Shown here piece by piece: positions 23,649 to 31,638 of a stretch of 38,611 bases of DNA; position 1 is the first letter of the stretch; the number at the start of each line of letters is the position of its first letter. Location: assembly GCA_900313615.1 (NCBI GenBank), contig OMRP01000022.1, positions 1 to 38,611 of the forward strand, in the 5' to 3' direction. A program made the translations under genes and the position numbers. A model generated the notes under the pieces. That model worked only from the letters and a program-made list of their open reading frames with translations. It was not told the DNA's origin and ran no database searches. This DNA is from an uncultured Prevotellaceae bacterium (lineage in GTDB: Bacteria; Bacteroidota; Bacteroidia; Bacteroidales; Bacteroidaceae).

Positions 23649-23656
23649 TATTTTCG
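23649..23656 (+). promoter_or_regulatory. Candidate promoter -7 box of the 7TM-HD gene
   Basis: TATTTTCG followed by CAAA resembles the Bacteroidetes -7 box with one change. It lies 24 bases before the ATG at 23681 and supports that start. No good -33 element is seen. Confidence 0.5.
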
Positions 23657-23680
23657 CAAATTGAAAAGAAAACTACTATC

Positions 23681-25756
23681 ATGTCATCATTCCTCCGTTC
23701 CACTCCCAATAATTATTGGCGCAACCTATTTACCCGCACGGTGTTGGTTGTGCTCAGCACCCTGCTTATCGTATGGCTGCTACCCCGCAAGGAAGGCTTC
23801 CAGTTCAAATACGAGATTGACAAGCCCTGGATGGGCGACGATGTGATAGCCAAATTCAAGTTTCCCATCCTTAAGGGCGAAGAAGCCATTGAAAAAGAGA
23901 GAGAGGAGCTTAAGTCAAAGTTCCAACCTTATTATATCTACGACGAGAACGTGGAGAACAAAGCCGTGGAGGACTTCAGCAAAGCCTTCGACGACAATGT
24001 GCCGACACCCATCGCCATGTTCAAACCACATATCACCAGGCGTCTGCATCAACTTTACCAGCGGGGCATTATGAATGCGCCCGATTATTCACGTCTATCC
24101 GTCGACTCCACAGCACAAGTACGAGTGGTGAATGGTAAAAATGCCATCACCACCGAGGTACGGCAGCTGCTGTCAACAATGAACGCCTACGAACAGATCT
24201 TCCTTGACGAGAACCTAGCCGAACGTAGGAGCCTGTTGCTCAAATACGACCTCAACCAATATATCCGTCCCAACCTCACCCTTGACAAGGCACGCAGCGA
24301 CCAAGAGCTGAAGGAGTTGCTCAGCAGCATCGCCCCAGCCGACGGACAGGTGGAGAATGGACAAAAGATTATCGGTCGTGGTGAGATTGTGGATGCCCAT
24401 ACCGCACGCATCCTCCATTCTTTGGAGAGTGAATTGGCCAACCGCAACACAGGCAAGTCGGAGAGTCTAACCACCATAGCCGGTCAGGCCATCTACGTGG
24501 CCATGCTCATCATACTGTTTACGGTATACCTGTTGCTCTTCCGCAAAGACTACTTCGAGAAGTCGCGCAACATCCTCATGCTCTATTCGCTCATCACGAT
24601 ATTCCCCATGGCCGTGGCACTGATAGTGCGCTATACCAGTTTGAGCGTCTACCTACTGCCCTTCGCCATGGTGGCCATTTTCGTGCGCATCTTCCTCGAC
24701 TCGCGCACGGCCTTCATGGCCCACACCACCATGGTGATGATATCGGCCAGTGCCGTGAACTACCAGGAAGAGTTCTTTATCATCGAGATGGTAGCCGGCA
24801 TGGCTGCTATCTTCTCGCTGCGTGACATGTCGCGCCGTTCACAGGTGTTCTCGGCCATGCTCAGCGTCACTTTGTGCACGATGGTCATGCATTATGCCAT
24901 GACGCTCATCCACAGCGACCAGGAGACAATGTTCAGTTGGTCAAGGTATTTCCACCTGCTGCTCAACGGCATTTTCCTCCTATTGGCATACCCCCTGATG
25001 TTCCTCATCGAAAAGATGTTCGGCTTCACGTCGGATGTCACCTTGTTTGAACTGTCCGACACCAACAAAGATTTGTTACGCGAACTCAGCGAGGTGGCGC
25101 CCGGCACCTTCCAACATTCCATTACCGTGGGTAACCTGGCAGCAGAGATAGCCAACAAAATTGGGGCCAACGGACTGCTGGTGCGTACGGGAGCATTATA
25201 CCATGACATCGGAAAGATGACCAACCCTGTGTTCTTCACCGAGAACCAAGCAGGCGTCAACCCACACGACAAACTGTCGGAGAAAGAGAGTGCCCAGATT
25301 ATCATCAATCATGTGACGGAAGGTATCCATCTGGCTGAGAAAAACGGACTGCCCGAAGTGATTAAAAATTTCATCCTTACCCATCATGGCACGGGAACAA
25401 CCAAATATTTCTATATCACCTACAAGAACAACCATCCCGATGAGCCTGACAACCCCGAGCCATTTTCCTATCCTGGCCCCAATCCCTCCACACGCGAACA
25501 AGCGCTACTTATGATGGCCGACGGAGTGGAAGCGGCTTCGCGCTCACTCAATGAATATACAGAAGAGAGCATCAGCCAACTGGTGAACCGGATGATTGAC
25601 AACATGGTAAGCGAGGGCTATTTCACCGAGAGCCCCATCACCTTCCGCGATATCGTGGTGGCCAAACAGGTGCTCACCGAACGTCTGCGCTCCATCTATC
25701 ACACCCGTATACGTTATCCCGAAACCAAGAATTCTACGGACGAGAAAGAATCGTAA
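23681..25756 (+). CDS. 7TM-HD membrane phosphodiesterase, PgpH-like
   Basis: A 691-residue inner-membrane protein. An N-terminal transmembrane segment (VLVVLSTLLIVWLLP, about 18-34) leads into an extracytoplasmic 7TMR-HDED-type domain (to about 265), then seven membrane helices (about 270-480) and a cytoplasmic HD domain. HD residues are His479 (FQHSITVGN), His508-Asp509 (YHDIGK) and His568-His569 (LTHHGTG). PgpH in Listeria hydrolyses cyclic di-AMP to pApA, and this is the best functional guess here. I chose ATG 23681 because the open frame from 23468 overlaps gltX and lies upstream of the likely promoter. The gene stands alone, with FadL 180 bases downstream. Confidence 0.9.
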   Translation: MSSFLRSTPNNYWRNLFTRTVLVVLSTLLIVWLLPRKEGFQFKYEIDKPWMGDDVIAKFKFPILKGEEAIEKEREELKSKFQPYYIYDENVENKAVEDFSKAFDDNVPTPIAMFKPHITRRLHQLYQRGIMNAPDYSRLSVDSTAQVRVVNGKNAITTEVRQLLSTMNAYEQIFLDENLAERRSLLLKYDLNQYIRPNLTLDKARSDQELKELLSSIAPADGQVENGQKIIGRGEIVDAHTARILHSLESELANRNTGKSESLTTIAGQAIYVAMLIILFTVYLLLFRKDYFEKSRNILMLYSLITIFPMAVALIVRYTSLSVYLLPFAMVAIFVRIFLDSRTAFMAHTTMVMISASAVNYQEEFFIIEMVAGMAAIFSLRDMSRRSQVFSAMLSVTLCTMVMHYAMTLIHSDQETMFSWSRYFHLLLNGIFLLLAYPLMFLIEKMFGFTSDVTLFELSDTNKDLLRELSEVAPGTFQHSITVGNLAAEIANKIGANGLLVRTGALYHDIGKMTNPVFFTENQAGVNPHDKLSEKESAQIIINHVTEGIHLAEKNGLPEVIKNFILTHHGTGTTKYFYITYKNNHPDEPDNPEPFSYPGPNPSTREQALLMMADGVEAASRSLNEYTEESISQLVNRMIDNMVSEGYFTESPITFRDIVVAKQVLTERLRSIYHTRIRYPETKNSTDEKES

Positions 25757-25845
25757 CCAGCAGAAACAACCCTATTCTAGGGTAAGGACGCAAACTACAT
25801 TTTAACCTATGGCACCTATAATGGGTTGTAAAGAAAAGGTTTTCG

Positions 25846-25865
25846 GTTAACAAACGTTAACAAAC
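25846..25865 (+). repeat. Perfect 10-base tandem repeat upstream of the FadL-family gene
   Basis: GTTAACAAAC occurs twice in direct tandem, about 35 bases before the -7 box at 25900. Each unit contains the palindrome GTTAAC. The position fits an operator or activator site but no regulator is identified. Confidence 0.55.
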
Positions 25866-25899
25866 CGATAGAAGTATACGAAATTTGGAACAATTTAGG

Positions 25900-25907
25900 T
25901 ACCTTTG
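25900..25907 (+). promoter_or_regulatory. Promoter -7 box of the FadL-family gene
   Basis: TACCTTTG matches TAnnTTTG exactly, 28 bases before the ATG at 25936. TTTG at 25884-25887 is only 12 bases away, so the -33 element is not clear. Confidence 0.6.
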
Positions 25908-25935
25908 CAAACAATTTTTGTAAAGGTGTCTAAAT

Positions 25936-27462
25936 ATGAACAAATTTAAATTAACAGTTTTAGCAGTTTTCGCTGCCTTTTCCTGCGAGATGCAGGCAGG
26001 AGGCATTTTGACGAACACAAACCAGAGCATCCACTTCAACCGCAATTTCGCTCGTTGTGGTACCATTGGTATCGACGGTGTGTACAGCAACCCTGCAGGT
26101 GTGGCATTCATGCCACAAGGACTCCACATCTCGTTCAACTGGCAGAATGCCTACCAGACACGTACCATCAACAGCGGCATGAGCGTGCCAGCTTTGGAAG
26201 GCACACCCTTCTACCAACCGTTCAAGTTGAATGGCGGCGACGAGAATGGCATCAAGGAATTTGAAGGCGAGGCCGCCGTGCCTTTTCTTCCTTCTCTGCA
26301 AGCCGTTTACAATATGGATGACCATTGGGGCTTCCAGTTCAACTTCTCCATCACCGGCGGTGGTGGCAAATGCACCTTCAACCATGGCCTGGGTTCCTTC
26401 GAGCGTTCCATCGCCATGATTCCAGCCATGCTCTATCAACAAGGTATGACAACGGACAAACCTGGCTATACCGTGAACAGTTATCTCAACGGCCGCCAGA
26501 TGGTGTTCGGTCTGCAATTGGGTGCCACCTATAAGTTCAACGACCATCTAGCCGTATACGGAGGTGCCCGTTTTAACTATATCTCCAACAGTTACAAGGG
26601 AAACATCACTGACATCACTGCCAACATCGGCGGCCAAGACGTTAAGTTATACGACTATTTCACTGCTCAGGCAGAAGACTATAAGCTGAAAGCCGCCAGC
26701 TATATGGCACAGGCTGAGGCTATAATGACTAGCGACCCGGAAATGGCCGCTCAACTGAAATATGCCGCAGAGCAATACAGTCAGGGTGCCGCAAAAATGG
26801 ACCAGACGAAACAGCAGTTTGCCGACCGTCATCTCGACTGTACGCAGACGGGCTGGGGTATCACGCCTATCATCGGTGTCGACTATAAATGGGACCGTCT
26901 GAATATCGGTGCACGCCTGGAGTTCACCAACCACCTGAATATTGAGAATGACACCGAGCGCGACGACACCGGACTGTTCCAAGACGGCGTAAACACCCCC
27001 AGTGACCTGCCGGGCATTTTGACCGTCGGTGCACAATATGAAATATTGCCACAGTGGCGCGTAATGGCTTCCTACCATTATTATTTCGACAAAGACGCAA
27101 AGATGGACAAAGACAAGCAGAAACTGCTCAGTGGCAATACCCAGGAATTTCTCTTCGGTACAGAATATGACATCACCGATGCCATCCAGGTGAGCGTCGG
27201 TGGCCAACGCACCAAATACGGTCTTGGCGACGGTTCGTTCCTCAGCGACATGAGTTTCGTAACCAGCAGTTATTCCATTGGTTTCGGTGCCGGCATCAAG
27301 GTGACGAAGAAAGCAACGCTCAACGTGGCCTATTTCTGGACCAACTACGAGACGTTCGACAAAGAATATACGCAGGAGATTGGCGGCATGCCGGTGAAAT
27401 GCACCGACAGTTTCACCCGTACCAACAAAGTGCTGGGCGTAGGTGTGGATATCAGTTTGTAA
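25936..27462 (+). CDS. Outer-membrane protein of the OmpP1/FadL/TodX family
   Basis: A 508-residue protein with a signal peptide (about 1-21, ending EMQAGG). The N-terminal plug-like segment GIDGVYSNPAGVAFMPQG is typical of FadL transporters, which pass hydrophobic molecules such as fatty acids through a 14-strand barrel. Alternating beta segments follow, ending in TRTNKVLGVGVDISL, a terminal strand suited to BAM recognition although not ending in Phe. An alanine/glutamine-rich, probably alpha-helical insertion spans about 240-297, between barrel strands. Its substrate is unknown. The gene is convergent with priA, the stops separated by 7 bases. Confidence 0.88.
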   Translation: MNKFKLTVLAVFAAFSCEMQAGGILTNTNQSIHFNRNFARCGTIGIDGVYSNPAGVAFMPQGLHISFNWQNAYQTRTINSGMSVPALEGTPFYQPFKLNGGDENGIKEFEGEAAVPFLPSLQAVYNMDDHWGFQFNFSITGGGGKCTFNHGLGSFERSIAMIPAMLYQQGMTTDKPGYTVNSYLNGRQMVFGLQLGATYKFNDHLAVYGGARFNYISNSYKGNITDITANIGGQDVKLYDYFTAQAEDYKLKAASYMAQAEAIMTSDPEMAAQLKYAAEQYSQGAAKMDQTKQQFADRHLDCTQTGWGITPIIGVDYKWDRLNIGARLEFTNHLNIENDTERDDTGLFQDGVNTPSDLPGILTVGAQYEILPQWRVMASYHYYFDKDAKMDKDKQKLLSGNTQEFLFGTEYDITDAIQVSVGGQRTKYGLGDGSFLSDMSFVTSSYSIGFGAGIKVTKKATLNVAYFWTNYETFDKEYTQEIGGMPVKCTDSFTRTNKVLGVGVDISL

Positions 27463-27469
27463 GAGCGCT

Positions 27470-29740
27470 CTACAGCGGATCTACATCAAAATATAAGTGG
27501 ACGGTCGAGAAACGTTTCTCGGCCTCCATTTGTTTTTGGGCCACACGGAGATATTGGCGCACCTTGGGCAAGTCGATACCCAATTCAAGTTTGAGCACCA
27601 GTTTGCGGATATGCTGCGTCTTCACACGAGCCACGGCGGGTTTGTCGGGTCCGAGCACACGCGAGCCGAACCAACTACGCAACAGATTGCCCATATAAGC
27701 AGCTGCCGACTGCACAACATCGTCCTTGCCATGCTGCAGATAGGCATATATCAGATGATAGAATGGAGGATAGCGGAAAGCTTGGCGTTCCTCCAATAGG
27801 TTGGCGTAGAAAGTGTCAATATCATTGCTAGCGACCTGTTGTATCACATGATGGTCGGGATTCTTGGTCTGCAAGACCACCAATCCTTGTTTGTCCTTGC
27901 GCCCTGCCCTACCACTCACCTGCGCCATCATGGCAAAAGCCTGCTCATAAGCCCTAAAGTCGGGATGGTTGAGCATGTTGTCAGCCTGGAGGATTCCCAC
28001 CACACTCACCTTGTCAAAATCCAATCCCTTGGTCACCATCTGCGTGCCGATGAGCACATTGGTACGCCGAGCGGAGAAATCGTCAATGATGCGTTCATAA
28101 GCTGACCGCGTGTGTGCAGTGTCAAGGTCCATACGGGCTATCTTGGCATGCGGCAGCAAATGGCGGATATTTTCTTCTACCTTCTCCGTGCCATAACCCA
28201 CGCTTTTTAGTTCAGTACCCTCACAGTTGGGACATTTGTCGGGTACCCTATAGGTATAGCCGCAATAATGACAAGTGAGCACGTTCTGATAGAGATGGTA
28301 AGTGAGCGACACGTCGCAGTTCTGACATTTGGGCACCCACCCACAGGTACGACATTCTATCATTGGCGCGAAGCCACGTCGGTTCTGGAAGAGGATGACT
28401 TGTTCTCCTGCCTTCAATGCATCATTCACCTTCTCCATGAGCATGGGCGAGAACGGTCCCAACATCATTTTCCGCCGTTGCAGGTCCTTGATGTCGACAA
28501 CAAGGATTTTGGGCAGTTGAATATCGGCATATCGTGTGGTCAGTCTGACGAGACCATATTTACCCGTTTTGGCATTATGATATGTCTCGGCAGAAGGAGT
28601 GGCCGATCCCAATAGAGTCTTAGCACCCGTCATGTGTGCCAACATGATGGCGGCAGAGCGGGCATGGTAACGGGGTGACGGGTCCTGTTGCTTGAACGAC
28701 GACTCATGTTCTTCGTCGATAATAACCAACCCGAGGTTTTGAAACGGCAACAATGCGGCGCTGCGTGCACCCAGAATGATGTCGTAGGGATGTGACGACA
28801 GTTGTTTTTTCCATATCTCCACCCTTTCGGCATCGCTGTATTTGGAGTGGTAGATACCCAACCGATTGCCAAAGACTGACCGCAGACGTTGCATAATCTG
28901 CACCGTGAGCGCTATCTCGGGCAAGAGATATAGCACCTGTTTCTTCTCTTCCAATGCACGTACGATGAGATGGATATAGATTTCCGTCTTGCCGCTCGAC
29001 GTGACACCATGCAATAAGACCACATTCTTGCGCAGCCACTGAAACAGCACTTGGTTATATGCCTCCTGTTGCGGAGCACTTAGCCGCTTGGCATTGGTGA
29101 GGCAAGGTTCCTGAGATACATTGATACGCGCCACCTCACGTTCATAAGCCACGAGAATACCCTTGTCGATGAGATTCTTCAGTACCGTTGTCGAACAGCG
29201 GGCTTCATTGGTCAACTCCTCACGTGTCACATCAACGGGAGGGGTACCACACCGTTCTCCCTCAATCGTATCCCAATGCGACATCTCCAAGAAAGAGAGC
29301 AGCACCTCTTGTTGCGCCTTCGCCCTTTTCAAGGAGTCGAGGCAGAGATGCAGGGCACGGTCGTTGCGATACGGCTCCGCCAAGGTGAGCCATGTCTCTT
29401 TTTTCGGACGATAGCCGTCGGGGGCTTTCAAACCGGCAGGCATGGCTGCCTTGTAGACATTGCCCAGCGATGACAGGTAATAGTCTGCCAGCCATGTCCA
29501 CAAACGTAACTGCAACGGTGTGATGACAGGCATGACATCCACCACACTTAGAATGTCTTTGACCTCGAAATCAGGTTGATGGTCGTGTATGGCAACCACG
29601 ACGGCCAAGTAAGACTTCGACTTACCAAAAGGAACAAGCACCCTCACGCCGAAAGCGACGGAAGATGCCAGTTGTACAGGAACGCCATAAGTGAACGTAC
29701 CCTCCAGCGGCAGGGGAAGGACTACATCGGCATACCTCAC
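27470..29740 (-). CDS. priA: Primosomal replication protein N' (PriA helicase)
   Basis: A 756-residue 3'-to-5' DNA helicase that recognises stalled forks and reloads the replisome. The N-terminal DNA-binding domain (from MRYADVVLPLPLEGTFTYGV) is followed by Walker A GVTSSGKTE, the DEEH box in VIIDEEHESSFKQQ, the aromatic-rich loop DPSPRYHARS, and a zinc-binding insertion of paired CxxC motifs (CRTCGW, CQNCD, CHYCG, CPNCEG). Helicase motifs IGTQMVTKGLDF and VSGRAGRKDKQG complete the motor. The length is usual for the family. It starts 3 bases after the small beta-barrel gene, at the end of the type IX secretion operon. Confidence 0.95.
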   Translation of the reverse strand: MRYADVVLPLPLEGTFTYGVPVQLASSVAFGVRVLVPFGKSKSYLAVVVAIHDHQPDFEVKDILSVVDVMPVITPLQLRLWTWLADYYLSSLGNVYKAAMPAGLKAPDGYRPKKETWLTLAEPYRNDRALHLCLDSLKRAKAQQEVLLSFLEMSHWDTIEGERCGTPPVDVTREELTNEARCSTTVLKNLIDKGILVAYEREVARINVSQEPCLTNAKRLSAPQQEAYNQVLFQWLRKNVVLLHGVTSSGKTEIYIHLIVRALEEKKQVLYLLPEIALTVQIMQRLRSVFGNRLGIYHSKYSDAERVEIWKKQLSSHPYDIILGARSAALLPFQNLGLVIIDEEHESSFKQQDPSPRYHARSAAIMLAHMTGAKTLLGSATPSAETYHNAKTGKYGLVRLTTRYADIQLPKILVVDIKDLQRRKMMLGPFSPMLMEKVNDALKAGEQVILFQNRRGFAPMIECRTCGWVPKCQNCDVSLTYHLYQNVLTCHYCGYTYRVPDKCPNCEGTELKSVGYGTEKVEENIRHLLPHAKIARMDLDTAHTRSAYERIIDDFSARRTNVLIGTQMVTKGLDFDKVSVVGILQADNMLNHPDFRAYEQAFAMMAQVSGRAGRKDKQGLVVLQTKNPDHHVIQQVASNDIDTFYANLLEERQAFRYPPFYHLIYAYLQHGKDDVVQSAAAYMGNLLRSWFGSRVLGPDKPAVARVKTQHIRKLVLKLELGIDLPKVRQYLRVAQKQMEAEKRFSTVHLYFDVDPL

Positions 29741-29743
29741 GGT

Positions 29744-30352
29744 TCAAAAGAAATAAGCCATTCCCACCTGCCATGCATTGGCTCGGGCGGTTCCTTCCGC
29801 CAATGCGTCAACAGTATTCTTGAAATTAAATTCACTTGTCTTGCCAATCATCACATTGTAATTGGCAAACAATTCCACATGACTGATGGTGATGCCGCCG
29901 CCCACATTAATGCTGAAATTCGATTCTTTCCAACGCCACTCCTCCATATTCTCTTTCATGCTCTTATCATCGGAGAGGTTGAAGCCGAACTGCGGTCCAG
30001 CAAAGAGGAAGACTGCCGCTGTTCGTCCCAAGCCGATAGAATAGCGCAGGTTCAGTGGCACCATGATGTTTTTAGAAGTCACCTTCTCACCCTCAACTTT
30101 CACCTCACGCTGGTCATAAAGCGCTGACAAATCGACGTTCAGCCCTACGATAGGCAATGTGAATTTCACTGTCGGTCCAGCAAAAAAACCAGTACGGTTC
30201 TCAGCGTTAAGAACCGAACTGTTGAATTTCATGTCGGTGAGGTTTGCACCCGCCTTCACGCCGAACTTCACCTGTGCGTTGGCCTCAAATACAAACATCA
30301 AAGCAACGGTCACCAGTGTTGTTATGAGAGCTTTCCTAGTCATGAATTTCAC
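29744..30352 (-). CDS. Small outer-membrane beta-barrel protein, PorT-family-like
   Basis: A 202-residue protein with a signal peptide ending EANAQ (about residue 27), then VKFGVKAGANLTDMKF, the usual opening of Bacteroidetes OMP_b-brl_2 proteins, and alternating strands ending NAWQVGMAYFF with the aromatic terminus expected for BAM substrates. It has the size of PorT-like proteins and follows gldN by 43 bases, but the family is broad and true PorT identity is not shown. The start could also be the ATG at 30343 (MTRKALITT). Its closeness to gldN suggests a link with type IX secretion, which is inference. Confidence 0.82.
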   Translation of the reverse strand: MKFMTRKALITTLVTVALMFVFEANAQVKFGVKAGANLTDMKFNSSVLNAENRTGFFAGPTVKFTLPIVGLNVDLSALYDQREVKVEGEKVTSKNIMVPLNLRYSIGLGRTAAVFLFAGPQFGFNLSDDKSMKENMEEWRWKESNFSINVGGGITISHVELFANYNVMIGKTSEFNFKNTVDALAEGTARANAWQVGMAYFF

Positions 30353-30395
30353 AATGAGGTTTATTGGGAGTTATTACTTTTCACTTTTCACTTCA

Positions 30396-31436
30396 TCAAT
30401 GTCTCTCCCTTCTCACAGAGATGCTTGCAGGAGCCGTAGCGCTGGAACCCGACGAGCGCTGACGTTTTTGGCTTGCCGTGCCGCCATCGCGCTTTTTCTT
30501 TTTCGTTTTTTTGGTCTGTTTGTCGGCTTGAGCAGCGACGGCGACACTGTCGAGGGAATCTTTCTTGGCTTGGTCACCGAAGATATTCTTCTCGAAGTCG
30601 GCCAATTCTTGCTCTATCTTTTTCTGTTCACGCGCCATGGCAGAATCGTCGGGGCAATACTGAGCCAAAGTAAGACCAAGCATGTTCGTTGTCTTATAGA
30701 TTTTGCCCTTGTACATGTTGCGTGTGAAATAGTCATCAATGCTCATAGTAGCAGCATTGTTGAGGTTACTGGTCATGATCATCTGCTTGCTCAGGTAAGG
30801 AGCAACATCATCATACTTCACCCAGAAGAGCGGATATTTGGCGGTTCCCTCTCCGAAATCGTCTTCACGCATCATGATGGGGCAAAGAGCCACGACCTTA
30901 CGATGGAAGGTGCTGGTTCCTTGGTCATAGTAAGCACTCTCCTTGATGTAATAGCCTCTCACCTCACGGGAAGGAATGTCGCTATTGTCAATCCTCACCC
31001 TGCCATCGTTACGTTCATAGTAGATATGATAGTTGTCGAGGAAATCAAGTGGTTTGATACGTGCCGAATCGTCGAACACCTCATTGCCATCGAGTCGGTA
31101 TTCGTAAGCACTGATGCCACCACGTTTCGGTCCGCTCATCATGAGTTTGAAGAGGTAGGTAAACAGGTTCATCTGCGTACCCACGGGTTCAACGGGATAA
31201 TACAATCCGGCATTGGCATCTTCTTCGAGACTCAGTTCACGGTAAATGTCGCGGCGCCACACCACGTCTTCCGACATCGTGGATGCCGTAGGGAAGGAGA
31301 TACGTGCCCTGGTGGTCAGGTTGCCGGAGTTGGACTTTGCTTTTTGCTCCTCCTGAGCCCGTCGCGACTGCGGCTGTGCCACTATTCCTTGTGCACAGAC
31401 CATCATCAGGAAGAGGAAGACCATTTTTCTCATCAT
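30396..31436 (-). CDS. gldN: Type IX secretion/gliding protein GldN (PorN)
   Basis: A 346-residue periplasmic protein with a signal peptide (about 1-21, ending GIVAQ). The conserved GldN core runs from about residue 50 (SEDVVWRRDIYREL) through NMLGLTLAQYCPDDSA. GldN binds GldK to form a ring on the inner side of the outer membrane that couples the motor to the translocon. The C-terminal about 65 residues are rich in Lys, Arg, Ser and Ala (QTKKTKKKKRDGG and beyond) and look disordered. It is separated from gldM by 202 bases filled with repeats. Confidence 0.93.
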   Translation of the reverse strand: MMRKMVFLFLMMVCAQGIVAQPQSRRAQEEQKAKSNSGNLTTRARISFPTASTMSEDVVWRRDIYRELSLEEDANAGLYYPVEPVGTQMNLFTYLFKLMMSGPKRGGISAYEYRLDGNEVFDDSARIKPLDFLDNYHIYYERNDGRVRIDNSDIPSREVRGYYIKESAYYDQGTSTFHRKVVALCPIMMREDDFGEGTAKYPLFWVKYDDVAPYLSKQMIMTSNLNNAATMSIDDYFTRNMYKGKIYKTTNMLGLTLAQYCPDDSAMAREQKKIEQELADFEKNIFGDQAKKDSLDSVAVAAQADKQTKKTKKKKRDGGTASQKRQRSSGSSATAPASISVRRERH

Positions 31437-31451
31437 ATTGTCTTTTATTTG

Positions 31452-31625
31452 GGAGTTAAAAGGGAAGTTAATTCGCTTCGCTCATCGGAGTTAAAAGGGA
31501 AGTTAAAGCGGACAAATGCCAAACGGGGTAGACTAGCCCTCCCTACATCTTCAGGCTATTGTCCTGCACGAAGTGCTTAACTTCCTTTTACAACTACCAA
31601 TTTAACTTCCTTTCATAACTACCTA
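31452..31625. repeat. Direct and inverted short repeats between gldM and gldN
   Basis: GGAGTTAAAAGGGAAGTTAA occurs exactly at 31452-31471 and 31487-31506 (period 35). Inverted, similar units start at 31577 (TTAACTTCCTTTTACAACTA) and 31602 (TTAACTTCCTTTCATAACTA), period 25. The two groups can pair into a long hairpin in the gldM-gldN transcript. Confidence 0.75.
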
Positions 31626-31638
31626 TTATACTTCATAT

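Noticed and set aside
23468-23680. Longer N-terminus for the 7TM-HD protein from an upstream ATG at 23468
   Set aside because: It would overlap gltX on the other strand and lie upstream of the likely promoter at 23649-23656; the ATG at 23681 gives the usual short cytoplasmic N-terminus before the first helix.
27462-27471. Palindrome AGAGCGCTCT between the FadL-type gene and priA
   Set aside because: Ten bases overlapping both stop codons is too short for a terminator and may be chance.
30159-31580. A 473-codon open frame on the plus strand opposite gldN and the small barrel gene
   Set aside because: It is antisense to two clear genes with signal peptides and family motifs, has no recognisable domain, and is best explained as a shadow frame.
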